Positions 12,313 to 20,652 of a stretch of 37,042 bases of DNA are shown here, piece after piece (position 1 is the first letter of the stretch; each line of letters starts with the position of its first letter). This stretch comes from Endozoicomonas montiporae CL-33 (lineage in GTDB: Bacteria; Pseudomonadota; Gammaproteobacteria; Pseudomonadales; Endozoicomonadaceae). The position numbers and the translations under genes are program-made. The DNA lies in NCBI RefSeq assembly GCF_001583435.1, contig NZ_CP013251.1, forward strand, positions 5,393,215-5,430,256. Direction: 5' to 3'. Below the pieces are notes generated by a model. It saw nothing but the letters and a program-made list of their open reading frames with translations. It made no database searches and was not told where the DNA came from.

Positions 12313-13056
12313 ATGAAAGTTACTCGTGAAAGTGTCAGGGCGTATTTTAAGAAACATATAAACTTTGCCTATATAAAGCACAAAATTGCTTTGAAGTTCG
12401 GGTTCAAAGTTAAAAATAAGGATGAAGTTAGCCCGCAAATCTCCAGAAAAGCCAGTACTGAAGGCAATCCGTCGAAATCCAAGTCTATCGGTACGCGCAA
12501 GACTGCAAAATCAGAATCTCCAGCGGTTAAAGAGGAAAGAAAGCAAGCGTGTAAATTATACGATGCGATGCTGACTCACTGGATGTCAGGCCAACCTGAA
12601 GAAGCTGTAGATAGTCTGGCCAAGCTTTATGATCAGATTGATAAAATGATGAAACTCGAAAATCATGGAGCCATAGCCGCAGATGACTATGCAGACAGGG
12701 CTAGATCCATAATGCTTGATCTTACTAAATCAATGTCATTCATAAAGAAATGCAAAATACATTTAAGTACGAAGCCCGGTGGAGAAATTTACCGCGGACT
12801 CCGTGCATTAACTTTTTTGCAGAATGGAAGAAATAGTGACGGAGAGGTAATGAGGTATGGCTTAAGTGATAAAGCTCAAACTTACTTAGTCCACGCCGGC
12901 CCACTTTACATGGATCTATTTAGAAAATTTCATCCATTAACAGCCTCGAGACTTGAAAAGCGTATAATGGATGAAACCGATCCGAATAGAGCCCAGTCAG
13001 CACGACAAGTGACTGATTCAGAAGCGGCTTTTAAAGCTTTAAGCACAATCGAATAA
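12313..13056 (+). CDS. Hypothetical protein, AT-rich orphan gene
   Basis: The 247-residue protein starts MKVTRESVRAYFKKHINFAY after an AGGGATAGCG ribosome-binding region. Residues 1-75 are very basic and probably flexible (many Lys, Ser and Thr). Residues 75-247 look like a soluble mostly helical domain, with the segments ACKLYDAMLTHWMSGQPEEA, VDSLAKLYDQIDKMMKL and GPLYMDLFRKFHPLTASRLE. No signal peptide or membrane segment is seen. The nucleotide composition is more AT-rich than the parB and cpdB neighbours, suggesting recent acquisition. I do not recognise the family. A secreted effector is conceivable given the type III chaperone/effector pair at 20.6 kb, but nothing in the sequence proves it. 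Confidence 0.75.
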   Translation: MKVTRESVRAYFKKHINFAYIKHKIALKFGFKVKNKDEVSPQISRKASTEGNPSKSKSIGTRKTAKSESPAVKEERKQACKLYDAMLTHWMSGQPEEAVDSLAKLYDQIDKMMKLENHGAIAADDYADRARSIMLDLTKSMSFIKKCKIHLSTKPGGEIYRGLRALTFLQNGRNSDGEVMRYGLSDKAQTYLVHAGPLYMDLFRKFHPLTASRLEKRIMDETDPNRAQSARQVTDSEAAFKALSTIE

Positions 13057-13089
13057 CCGTTACTTTTGAGAAATCACATAAAGTAACGG
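13057..13089. terminator. Bidirectional hairpin terminator between convergent genes
   Basis: CCGTTACTTT (13057-13066) pairs perfectly with AAAGTAACGG (13080-13089) around a 13-nt loop. It starts at the base after the stop codon of the 12313 gene and ends 11 nt before the parB stop. The T-runs are imperfect (CATGACGCATTTTATT on the plus side), so efficiency is uncertain. Confidence 0.7.
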
Positions 13090-13100
13090 CATGACGCATT

Positions 13101-14009
13101 TTATTGAATATGGGCTAACACACCATCCAGTTCATCAAGGCTATTATAAGAAATCACCAGTTTTCCCTTACCCTTGGCATTGTGCTGAATAGCCACTTTG
13201 GCACCAATGCGATCGGTCAGGTCATCCTCAAGACGTTTAATATCAGGGTCAATTTTCTTCTCTTTGCCTTTTTTACCCTGCTCTTTTTCCTGCTGAATAC
13301 GACGGACCAGCGCTTCAGTCTGACGAACAGACAACTCTTTTGCCACCACTGAACGGGCCGCATCCAGCTGCTCTGGTTCAGGCAAAGGCAGCATTGCCCG
13401 GGCGTGCCCCATTTCCAGGTCACCGTTCTCCAGCAGCTTCTTTACCTCGTCACCCAAAGACATCAGACGCAATGTGTTGGCAACTGCAGCCCTGGATTTG
13501 CCGACCGCTTCCGCTACTTCCTGCTGGGTCAGTTCAAACTCTTTTTGCAGACGGGAAAGAGCAATGGCTTCTTCAATGGGATTAAGATCTTCACGCTGAA
13601 TATTTTCGATCAAAGCCATGGCAATAGCAGCATCATCCGGCACATCACGAATCAGCACCGGCACTTCACCTAATCCAGCAATCTGGGCAGCACGCCAGCG
13701 TCGTTCACCGGCAATGATTTCATAACGGTTTTCAGCCAGCGGGCGCACTACGATAGGCTGCATAATCCCTTGTGCCTTGATGCTTTCCGCCAGCTCTTCC
13801 AGAGCATCCGGATGCATATCGCGGCGGGGTTGGTATTTGCCACGAACAACAAACTCAACCGGAAGATCCTTCATCTCCCTATCAGAAGATCCTTCAACAA
13901 GGTCGGTCATGGAGGCTTCAGGCATGGCGAGATCGCCAGACACTGAAGTCGATAAATTCGCACCACCCAGCAGTGCGTTCAGATTGGTGCCGAGACGTTT
14001 TTTAGCCAT
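13101..14009 (-). CDS. parB: Chromosome-partitioning protein ParB
   Basis: The 302-residue protein is a CTP-dependent DNA clamp that loads at parS sites and works with ParA to segregate newly copied origins. Visible are the basic N-terminus AKKRLGTNLNALLGG, the CTP-binding box GERRWRAAQ, the ALIENIQREDLNPIEEA box, the helix-turn-helix ELTQQEVAEAVGKSRAAVAN and a C-terminal dimerisation segment. Its ATG overlaps the parA stop by one base (TAATG), so the two are translationally coupled. I saw no canonical parS palindrome in this window. Confidence 0.98.
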   Translation of the reverse strand: MAKKRLGTNLNALLGGANLSTSVSGDLAMPEASMTDLVEGSSDREMKDLPVEFVVRGKYQPRRDMHPDALEELAESIKAQGIMQPIVVRPLAENRYEIIAGERRWRAAQIAGLGEVPVLIRDVPDDAAIAMALIENIQREDLNPIEEAIALSRLQKEFELTQQEVAEAVGKSRAAVANTLRLMSLGDEVKKLLENGDLEMGHARAMLPLPEPEQLDAARSVVAKELSVRQTEALVRRIQQEKEQGKKGKEKKIDPDIKRLEDDLTDRIGAKVAIQHNAKGKGKLVISYNSLDELDGVLAHIQ

Positions 14010-14806
14010 TAGCTCACAGCTTCCCTTTGAGTCTTGAACTTAATGTCGTGCCTGCGGATCATTTCTCCAGCCAAAGCTAGATAGGCAATAGCACCACGGG
14101 AGTTTTTATCGTAAGCCAGCACTGGTTTACCATGGCTGGGCGCTTCAGCCAGCCGGACATTCCTGGGAATGACCGTGCGGTAAACCTGATCACCAAAATG
14201 ACTGATCAACTGGCGGGACACCTCATTGGTCAAACCAATACGAGGGTCGTACATGGTTCGCAACAGACCTTCTATATGCAACCCGGGATTAAGCGTCTGA
14301 CGAATACCGGTAATGGTTTCCATCAAAGCCGTTAATCCTTCCAGAGCGTAGTACTCACACTGCATGGGAATGATCACGCCTTCAGCTGCCACCAGTGCAT
14401 TCAGTGTCAGCATATTTAACGACGGCGGGCAATCGATCATAATGAAGTCGTAGCGACCCTGAACCTGTTTGAGAGCATCCCGCAGGCGGATTTCCTTCCC
14501 TTTAAGGTTCATCAGTTCCACTTCGGCAGCAGTCAGGTCAGAATTGGTGGGAAGAATGTCGTAACCGGCTTCGTCACTGTGAACAATGACATCGTCAATG
14601 GCACTGCGTCCGGTCAGCACATGATACGAAGATAACTCCAGATCATGCTTGTTCACGCCACTTCCCATGGTCGCGTTGCCCTGAGGATCCAGATCAATCA
14701 GCAACACCCTGCGTTTGGTGGCGACCAGAGAAGCGGACAGGTTCACGCAGGACGTTGTTTTACCGACGCCGCCTTTCTGATTGGTTACTGCGAGTATTTT
14801 TCCCAC
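14009..14806 (-). CDS. parA: Chromosome-partitioning ATPase ParA (Soj type)
   Basis: The 265-residue ATPase has the deviant Walker A motif NQKGGVGKTTSCVNL at the N-terminus, followed by LLIDLDPQGNATMG and the Walker B-like FIMIDCPPSLNMLTLNAL. It lacks the N-terminal DNA-binding extension of plasmid ParA proteins, so it is the chromosomal Soj type. It binds DNA non-specifically and is stimulated by ParB. The start is GTG at 14804-14806 with AAGG upstream. It lies 24 nt after rsmG and overlaps parB by one base, the usual rsmG-parA-parB operon. Confidence 0.98.
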   Translation of the reverse strand: MGKILAVTNQKGGVGKTTSCVNLSASLVATKRRVLLIDLDPQGNATMGSGVNKHDLELSSYHVLTGRSAIDDVIVHSDEAGYDILPTNSDLTAAEVELMNLKGKEIRLRDALKQVQGRYDFIMIDCPPSLNMLTLNALVAAEGVIIPMQCEYYALEGLTALMETITGIRQTLNPGLHIEGLLRTMYDPRIGLTNEVSRQLISHFGDQVYRTVIPRNVRLAEAPSHGKPVLAYDKNSRGAIAYLALAGEMIRRHDIKFKTQREAVS

Positions 14807-14830
14807 TGCCTTATGTTACCGTTCGTTCTA

Positions 14831-15469
14831 TTAGTTCTTTATCTGTTTCAGCATAACGAGATGACGCTGTGCCTCACAACCCGGAACCGACAAAATATGA
14901 CTTTCGGTCTCTTTTACATCAGATCGGGCTGTATACAGATCCTGTAATTCTTCTTCGGGATACAAGCCTTTCATGGCCAGAAAGGTACCTTCCGGACTCA
15001 AAAGGTGATGTGTTCCTTCGACCATATCCAGCAAAGAGCTGAAGGCTCGTGACATAATAACATCAAAGGGTTGCCTGGCCTGAAAGGATTCACAGCGGGT
15101 GTTTTCAACCTGAACATTTTTCAGGCCAAGCTCCATTTTCGCCTGAGTCATGAATCTGGTTTTTTTACCATTACTGTCCAGCAAAGTGAATTGCTTTTCA
15201 GGGTACATGATCGCCATGATCATTCCCGGCAGACCCGGGCCGGAGCCGACATCCAGCAGGTGATCGCCGGTCATATAGGGAGCAATACTCAAACTGTCGA
15301 GAATATGGCGGGACACCATCTCGTTAATATCACGCACAGCGGTCAGGTTGTAGGCTTTGTTCCACTTGGCCAGCAACTCGACATATCGGGTCAGCAAATC
15401 AGCCTGTTCTTCGGTTAACGACACAGACAGTGTATTTGCACCACGGCAGATACTTTCACGTAGGGACAT
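14831..15469 (-). CDS. rsmG: 16S rRNA (guanine-527-N7)-methyltransferase
   Basis: Formerly gidB. The 212-residue SAM-dependent enzyme methylates N7 of G527 in 16S rRNA. Loss of such enzymes gives low-level streptomycin resistance in other bacteria. The SAM-binding motif LLDVGSGPGLPGMIMAI and the preceding KWNKAYNLTAVRDINEMVSR segment are diagnostic. It is the first gene of the rsmG-parA-parB group. In the ancestral arrangement it follows mnmG directly, but here about 7.8 kb of accessory DNA separates them. A hairpin ends 3 nt upstream of its ATG. Confidence 0.97.
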   Translation of the reverse strand: MSLRESICRGANTLSVSLTEEQADLLTRYVELLAKWNKAYNLTAVRDINEMVSRHILDSLSIAPYMTGDHLLDVGSGPGLPGMIMAIMYPEKQFTLLDSNGKKTRFMTQAKMELGLKNVQVENTRCESFQARQPFDVIMSRAFSSLLDMVEGTHHLLSPEGTFLAMKGLYPEEELQDLYTARSDVKETESHILSVPGCEAQRHLVMLKQIKN

Positions 15470-15472
15470 TTC

Positions 15473-15505
15473 AAACTAACCCGGAAAAAATCAATAGGTT
15501 AGTTT
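15473..15505 (-). promoter_or_regulatory. Leader hairpin immediately upstream of rsmG
   Basis: On the minus strand AAACTAACC and GGTTAGTTT form a perfect 9-bp stem around a 15-nt U-rich loop, ending 3 nt before the rsmG ATG. In mRNA it would occupy the place of the ribosome-binding site. It may limit rsmG translation or be a remnant terminator for the chitinase gene (inference). Confidence 0.5.
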
Positions 15506-15594
15506 ATTGTAATTCTGTTAAAGCGTCGAACGCAGCCTCTACCCATACAAACCGAGTGCAGGAGGTTCCCCTCCCGGCGCTCGAAATCCACTGG

Positions 15595-16105
15595 TCAGGG
15601 TGCTTGTTCAGAAGTCAGATGAGTCAGTTTCCGGCAGGTCTCCTGCTGACTGATATTACTCCCGCAGGTATTAATAATTTTATCCATTTCTATTTTTTTC
15701 GTCTGGGCCTGATACCCCAGTCCCTCTCGGGCAGCGTTAAGCATCAGCCCTTCATCCTGATCCGCCATCCAGGTAAAAATGCCACCCAGTTTATGTTTGC
15801 GGACATATTGCGCTTTGGCAAAAACGGTTCGCGGGGTATCCAGCGACATGAAGATGCCATTGGTTGGATTAAACAGATAATCCGCATTGGCCTGCTGATC
15901 GGTATAAAGCCGATAACCATTGGTCGCTGTTAATCCTGAGGCTGCTGGCAACAGGTAATTGCTGAACACATCATTAATAGCAGTAACCGCAGATTCAAAA
16001 GTTCCCATCAGGTTCTGACGGTGAGTGTATGAACCTTTAAGAGGGCTATAGCTTTCTATTTTGACGTTGGCAGCATTTCGGCTGTAGTTGGCATAGCCCA
16101 GCTGA
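15595..16105 (-). pseudogene. Chitinase C-terminal fragment
   Basis: It encodes the last third of the GH18 barrel, from IQLGYANYSRNAANV through GIFMSLDTPRTVFAKAQYV and the conserved tryptophan in FTWMADQDEG. The open frame begins inside the ISKra4 element (MVSMRLSP is read from the IS end), so its apparent start is not a real gene start. Confidence 0.9.
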
Positions 16106-16113
16106 ATATGTTT

Positions 16114-17724
16114 GGGTGAAAGTCTCATACTGACCATTTTTTCTGGGCTTGCCGTCCGTGGTTTATACAGCAGCTACAAATTTTCTCTGGACTTACATAG
16201 GAACGGCCAAACACCGCTATGATCGTTACTGTAAAAGATACCGCAACAGTGAAAGGCCGCCCCGATGCAAGTATGTCAGCCACTAGCTGAAGCCGCCAAT
16301 TTTTCTTGTCATGCTATCCAACAGCTTGAGCAAAAACTGGCCGTTCTTCGTCAGGAACACAGCCCAATCAAGCACTTTGAAGACTATGAAGGTGAGATCC
16401 ATAAACTCTTTATCGAAGCAGAGCAAAGCGTTCTGGCAGAAGACCTGACCGGGCTTGATATTGACGTTCCTGCGATTGAGGTAAGCGGTGTCTGTTACCA
16501 TCGGGTGTTGCGATCTTCAGAAACTTATCAATCCGCTGTCGGCCCTGTCCGGGTTTTGCGTACGCTCTATCGTAACGGTAAGGATCACTCTATCATCCCT
16601 TTGGAGCTACAGGCAGGTATTGTAGAGGGGTATTGGACACCAAAAGCAGCTAAACAAGCTGTCTGGATGGTTGCGCAAATGCCTCCCGGAGAGGCTAAAA
16701 GCCTACTTGATCTGATAGGGAACATGACGCCCTCGGAAAGCTCTCTGGCCAGACTACCCAAAAAGTTCAATGCGCAGTGGGAACCCAATAGGGAAGCCTT
16801 TGAAGACTTTCTCTGGGAAAGCGTCAAGGTTCCTGAAGAAGCTGTGACTGCGGCCGCTTCTCTTGATGGCGTCATGTTGCCGATGAAAGATGGTAAACGT
16901 CAGGAAAAGCGGGAACAGAATAGAGTCGATGGCAAGCGAACCCGTGGCCCTGCTGGCTGTCAGGAGGCCAGTTGTGGAACATTGTCGTTTTACGATGCAC
17001 AGGGTGAACGCTCAACGGTCAGGATGAGTCGAATGCCTGAAAGCAAGAAAGTGACTTTGAAACAATCACTCTCCGCACTCCTGAGCGAAGCTCTTCGACA
17101 GAGGCCAGATCTGACGCTTGTTAAAGTCGCTGATGGGGCAAAAGACAACTGGACCTACCTTGCCAATGAACTCCCTGAAGGTCACGAGGTTGTAGACTTC
17201 TATCATGCCGCAGAGCACCTGAAGAAAGCGTTTGACCTGTCCTATGGTGAAAACAGCAACAAATCCAGAGAAAAGTTCATCACCTATCGCCACATCCTCA
17301 AAGAGGAGCCCGAAGGTGTTGAAAAAGTCATCAAAGCTCTGGCTTACCAGCATAAACGACACCCTCGTCGATCGAAGTTGAAAACAGAGCTGGAGTACTT
17401 CAGAAGTAATCGAACCCGCATGAACTATGCTGAACACTTGTCGCACAACTTGCCAATAGGCTCAGGGGTTATTGAGGCTACTTGTAAAACCTTGGTAACG
17501 CAGCGAATGAAGTGTTCTGGAATGAGGTGGCGGCATCCCGGAGGCCAAGGTATTTTGACAGCAAGGTCATTAATTCAGAGTGGCATGTTCGACAATGGCT
17601 GGAAGTTACTGGCGGTGACCTACTGCGCCAAGGTCACGGAAGTGGGTATGGACAATGTCATCCCATTCCCCATGCAGAAAGGTGACTTGGAATTATAGTA
17701 CCAGTCAATATGAGACTTTCACCC
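16114..17724 (+). mobile_element. ISKra4-family insertion sequence, complete (1611 bp)
   Basis: Terminal inverted repeats are GGGTGAAAGTCTCATA at 16114 and its reverse complement ending at 17724, with 20 of 21 terminal bases matching (T/C difference at position 17). The element is flanked by an 8-bp target duplication ATATGTTT at 16106-16113 and 17725-17732. One transposase gene fills it. The insertion splits the chitinase gene, and deleting element plus one duplication restores the reading frame exactly. This shows a clean and probably recent transposition. Confidence 0.94.
16265..17698 (+). CDS. ISKra4-family transposase
   Basis: The 477-residue protein has DDE-type blocks consistent with the ISKra4 group: AAASLDGVMLPMKDGKRQEK, LVKVADGAKDNWTYLANELP, VVDFYHAAEHLKKAFDL and the C-terminal LPIGSGVIEATCKTLVTQRM with KCSGMRW. 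Asp in SLDG, Asp in VADGAKDNW and Glu in GSGVIEAT are the likely catalytic acids. The gene is full length without stops, so the element may still be active. It starts 151 bp inside the left end and stops only 26 bp before the right end. It is transcribed opposite to the chitinase it disrupts. Confidence 0.93.
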   Translation: MQVCQPLAEAANFSCHAIQQLEQKLAVLRQEHSPIKHFEDYEGEIHKLFIEAEQSVLAEDLTGLDIDVPAIEVSGVCYHRVLRSSETYQSAVGPVRVLRTLYRNGKDHSIIPLELQAGIVEGYWTPKAAKQAVWMVAQMPPGEAKSLLDLIGNMTPSESSLARLPKKFNAQWEPNREAFEDFLWESVKVPEEAVTAAASLDGVMLPMKDGKRQEKREQNRVDGKRTRGPAGCQEASCGTLSFYDAQGERSTVRMSRMPESKKVTLKQSLSALLSEALRQRPDLTLVKVADGAKDNWTYLANELPEGHEVVDFYHAAEHLKKAFDLSYGENSNKSREKFITYRHILKEEPEGVEKVIKALAYQHKRHPRRSKLKTELEYFRSNRTRMNYAEHLSHNLPIGSGVIEATCKTLVTQRMKCSGMRWRHPGGQGILTARSLIQSGMFDNGWKLLAVTYCAKVTEVGMDNVIPFPMQKGDLEL

Positions 17725-18503
17725 ATATGTTTTGTATCTATTCCCAGCGTTTTTATCATATATTGAATGGAATCATCCGCAGACAGAGTACTGTTTTCAT
17801 TCCGCTTCAGATTAGTATGATGACCCAGACTTTCAGACCATATTTCCCCAAAAAAGTCATAGGTCATCAAGTGAATCGTATCCACACCTGAGTCTACAAG
17901 ACTCTTCAGATTGGCCGCATCAATTATGTTTTTTGGAGCGCCTGCCGCGATAGCCAGTTTCACGCTATTCCGGCCATTATTATTCAATTCCTGACGCAAT
18001 AACTTAATGAAAGCCGCATAATTACCCGCATCATTTTGAGGATCAAATACATTATTGGCTGCTCCCCGAACCCCTGGATACTCCCAGTCGATATCAATCT
18101 GGGTGATAAAAGGATAGGCATTAATAAATCGAACCAGACTGGTCACTAAAACTTGCCGGTTCTCCGGTTTTACAGCATCGGATACAATGTTCGAGAGTGA
18201 CCAGCCAAAAATACTTACCCCTACTTCAGTGTCCGTTGTCTCAGTCAGTTTCTTCAAAACTCCCATCAAACCACCATAGTTCAGCGACTTCCAACTGGCA
18301 TCCCACACGCCGTTAACGCCAGCCGCCGGAAAGGCTTTTTGAAAGTCGGCATAAAGGTCGGTTGACATGATTTGAAATTTATCACCTCCATGCTCAATAC
18401 AGTTTTCTTCAATTTTCTTTATAGAAGCCGTAATGGAAGGGTCGCCAACCTGAGTGCCACAAGCCCCAAAAAAAGAGAGGATCACTTTATCGTAGGCAGC
18501 TAG
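17725..18503 (-). pseudogene. Chitinase central fragment with catalytic motif
   Basis: It encodes the middle of the GH18 barrel: KVILSFFGACGTQVG, VGVSIFGWSLSNIV, ITQIDIDWEYPGV and IHLMTYDFFGEIWS. The open frame extends at both ends into IS sequence (the start lies in the IS1380 end, the tail in the ISKra4 end). It has no signal peptide or own start signal. Confidence 0.92.
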
Positions 18504-20223
18504 CCCGGATATTTCATAAACAAGCAGCAACTACCATCCCATCCTCTTAATTTTGGACTTTTCCGCAAGCCTGTTGCTCTGTTAACCATGTGAAAGACAT
18601 TGCAGCCCATACTTGCTTACAGATTAGACGCTAATCAACGAATCCTGCTATTTCAGGATAACGGAAAGCCCCAAGGCTCTTTCATCTGGTTGCTATGTAC
18701 CTTGATTGAGTCTTATGAAAGTTGCTACCCCGGTCGAAGTATCGGCATCTGGTAAAAGACTTCTGTCACATGCTGCAAAAGCCTCTTGAATGGGCAGCTA
18801 CGCGGCAGATGAAGTTTAATTCGGTCTTTATATTCAACCACTTTGACTGCAACTTTACAGAGCTTCATGATCACCGTTGATGGCTGCGCTTTTTCCAGCT
18901 CCGTACCTTTCAAAGTCTTGGTTCTTAACTCATAGTGCAAAACATAAGCGGCACAGGCATAAAACATTCTCAAATGGTTAGCCAAAAAGCCCTGATCGGA
19001 CAATCTGTCGCCGGACAGATCACTTTTCAGATGTTTGATGAAGTTCTCATCCTGTCCTCTTGGACAGTAAAGCTCTTCATAAATTACCTCTGGAGAAGCT
19101 TCCTTCATCGACGTCACAATGAAACGAGGGTTGTCGCCTTTTTGGTTGACCTCCGCCTTGTAAATTATCCGGGTATCGAGACCTTTCCAGCTCTTGGCCT
19201 GGTATTCTGCTTCCCCGTAAAGTCTGAGCCGATCAGGTTCTGGCATGTTGTTCAGTCTTGCCAGCTCAGTCTTGACCTTCAGAGCTTGACGCGCTTCATC
19301 CAACAACTCTTTGGCTTTTGGCCGCAAAGCCGTTTTGTGGCCTGCACCTTTGCCCAGGACATAATCCGAATGAGGGGCATTCTGAACCACCCACATTAAC
19401 TCCGGTTGAGCGAAGTGGCTGTCTCCCCGAACCAGTAGATGGGTTTTCGGCCACTTTTTCCGAAGCAGCCGAATGACCCGTTCGAGAATGGCTGCATTTT
19501 CCTTGCCCGTTGGGGTTTTCCCCGGACGAAGAATCGCCGTAATCAGCTTGCCGCTGAGTCCCTCAAAAATCATCAGGGGCAAGTAGCAGTAGTCCTGATA
19601 TTTGGCATTAAACAGGTTCATCTGCTGGCCACCATGAGTAATGGCCGGTGTATGATCAAGATCGATAACGATCACCGGAGGTGGCAGCTTGTAACTGCTG
19701 ATAAAGTGATGCACAAATGCTTCAGCCATCCTGTAAATGTCGGAGCGGGTCATAGATTGTCCCAGCCGGGTAAAAGTGGGCGCTGATGCGAGATGGTTAT
19801 CGCTGTCCAACGGATTGCGACCAGTGGCCAGTTTGAACATAGGGTCTTTACGCAAACGGTTACTGTCGTTGGCATCTTCATAGCCGCAGGCCATTTGCAG
19901 AACCCGCTGAACCAGAAGTTCTTTCAGGGAGTGGTCGATATAGGATTGATGGCGTCTGTCATTGATGGCATCAGTCATTTTGCAGATAAGACCGCTCTGC
20001 AGAATGGTTTCCCGTAGCAGCAGAGTGCCAAAGTCAGAAGATAACTCCCCACCATTGAAGTCTGCCCGGATGGTTTTTCCATTTGAGGGATGAAAACGAA
20101 GCTGTTCTTGTGTAGATTTGGGCATGGCAAGTTCCGGTTTGCTTCTTCCGAAGCTTTCTTTTGGTCGACCCAATTATATCAAGTGATTGGGCGGAACTTG
20201 CCTCCTTTTATGAAATATTCGGG
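18504..20223 (-). mobile_element. IS1380-family insertion sequence, complete (1720 bp)
   Basis: Ends are CCCGGATATTTCATAAA at 18504 and the reverse complement of CCCGAATATTTCATAAA ending at 20223 (16 of 17 matching). A 4-bp target duplication CTAG flanks it at 18500-18503 and 20224-20227. Its single transposase is intact. Excision with one CTAG would fuse the chitinase N-terminal and central pieces in frame. Confidence 0.94.
18725..20125 (-). CDS. IS1380-family transposase
   Basis: DDE transposase of the IS1380/DDE_Tnp_1 group. The start MPKSTQEQLRFHPSNGKTIR with GELSSDFGTLLLRE is typical. Catalytic acids appear in VIVIDLDHTPAITHGG, LLVRGDSHFAQPELM and the C-terminal CPRGQDENFIKHLKSDLSGD. 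I prefer the ATG at 20123-20125, with GGAAC upstream, giving 466 residues. The frame is open up to 20173, which would add 16 residues. No internal stop or frameshift is seen. It is oriented with the broken chitinase gene. Confidence 0.94.
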   Translation of the reverse strand: MPKSTQEQLRFHPSNGKTIRADFNGGELSSDFGTLLLRETILQSGLICKMTDAINDRRHQSYIDHSLKELLVQRVLQMACGYEDANDSNRLRKDPMFKLATGRNPLDSDNHLASAPTFTRLGQSMTRSDIYRMAEAFVHHFISSYKLPPPVIVIDLDHTPAITHGGQQMNLFNAKYQDYCYLPLMIFEGLSGKLITAILRPGKTPTGKENAAILERVIRLLRKKWPKTHLLVRGDSHFAQPELMWVVQNAPHSDYVLGKGAGHKTALRPKAKELLDEARQALKVKTELARLNNMPEPDRLRLYGEAEYQAKSWKGLDTRIIYKAEVNQKGDNPRFIVTSMKEASPEVIYEELYCPRGQDENFIKHLKSDLSGDRLSDQGFLANHLRMFYACAAYVLHYELRTKTLKGTELEKAQPSTVIMKLCKVAVKVVEYKDRIKLHLPRSCPFKRLLQHVTEVFYQMPILRPG

Positions 20224-20461
20224 CTAGTGTATCAATAGATGGCACCAGCCCCTGACTGTAGTGTGTCCAGTTCGATAAATAAGCTGAAACTTCCGGAAGG
20301 TTTTTATTGGTCTGATAAGTGTTGAACTGTTTTTTGGCGCTGTTTATCTTTTCTTTTGTTAGTCCGGTGCCCGTTTCCCAGGGGTTTGATAAAACAGAGC
20401 CTGATGCAAACAACAAACTAATAGCAACAAAACAAGAAACCACTGATTTTAATGTATTCAT
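20224..20461 (-). pseudogene. Chitinase N-terminal fragment with signal peptide
   Basis: The ATG at 20459-20461 follows AAAGGA. The first 25 residues are a Sec signal peptide (SVVSCFVAISLLFASGSVLS). The mature start is NPWETGTGLTKEKINSA and then EVSAYLSNWTHYSQGLVPS, the first barrel strand. The frame runs into the IS1380 end and stops at 20174, adding 15 foreign residues. A short secreted peptide could still be made. Confidence 0.88.
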
Positions 20462-20652
20462 TGGTACAAAGTCCTTTCTACACTCAATTAAAAAATTAGT
20501 TTCACCTTTGTAATCGTCACTTTGTCCAGATAAGCCAATTATTTTTCATGTTCTCAGAACTGGTTCGTTGCTTCCTAACTACACCTTTTACTCTCTAAAT
20601 CATTCGTTAAAAAAGTCGATATGTCTCGAAATACTCAATTGATTTCATACAT

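Larger units (their letters stand above)
15595..20461 (-). pseudogene. Secreted GH18 chitinase gene disrupted by two insertion sequences
   Basis: Three in-order pieces of one gene lie at 20461-20224, 18499-17725 and 16105-15595 on the minus strand. Removing each insertion with one copy of its target duplication joins them in frame (238+775+511 = 1524 nt, 507 residues plus stop). The junctions read SIDTLAAYDKVILSF and LGIDTKHIQLGYANY. Visible are a Sec signal peptide ending near SVLS, the GH18 catalytic motif TQIDIDWEYPG with acid Glu219 in the rebuilt protein, the MTYDFFG strand and the C-terminal GGIFTWMADQDEG. GH18 enzymes cut beta-1,4-GlcNAc links in chitin. The first Asp of the usual DxxDxDxE motif is Thr. 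The gene cannot make the full enzyme now. Confidence 0.93.

Noticed and set aside
15541..15600. tRNA-like 3' end (GGTTCCCCTCC and nearby bases) downstream of the chitinase
   Set aside because: No acceptor, D or anticodon arms can be formed around it; only a small GGAGG/CCTCC hairpin is present.
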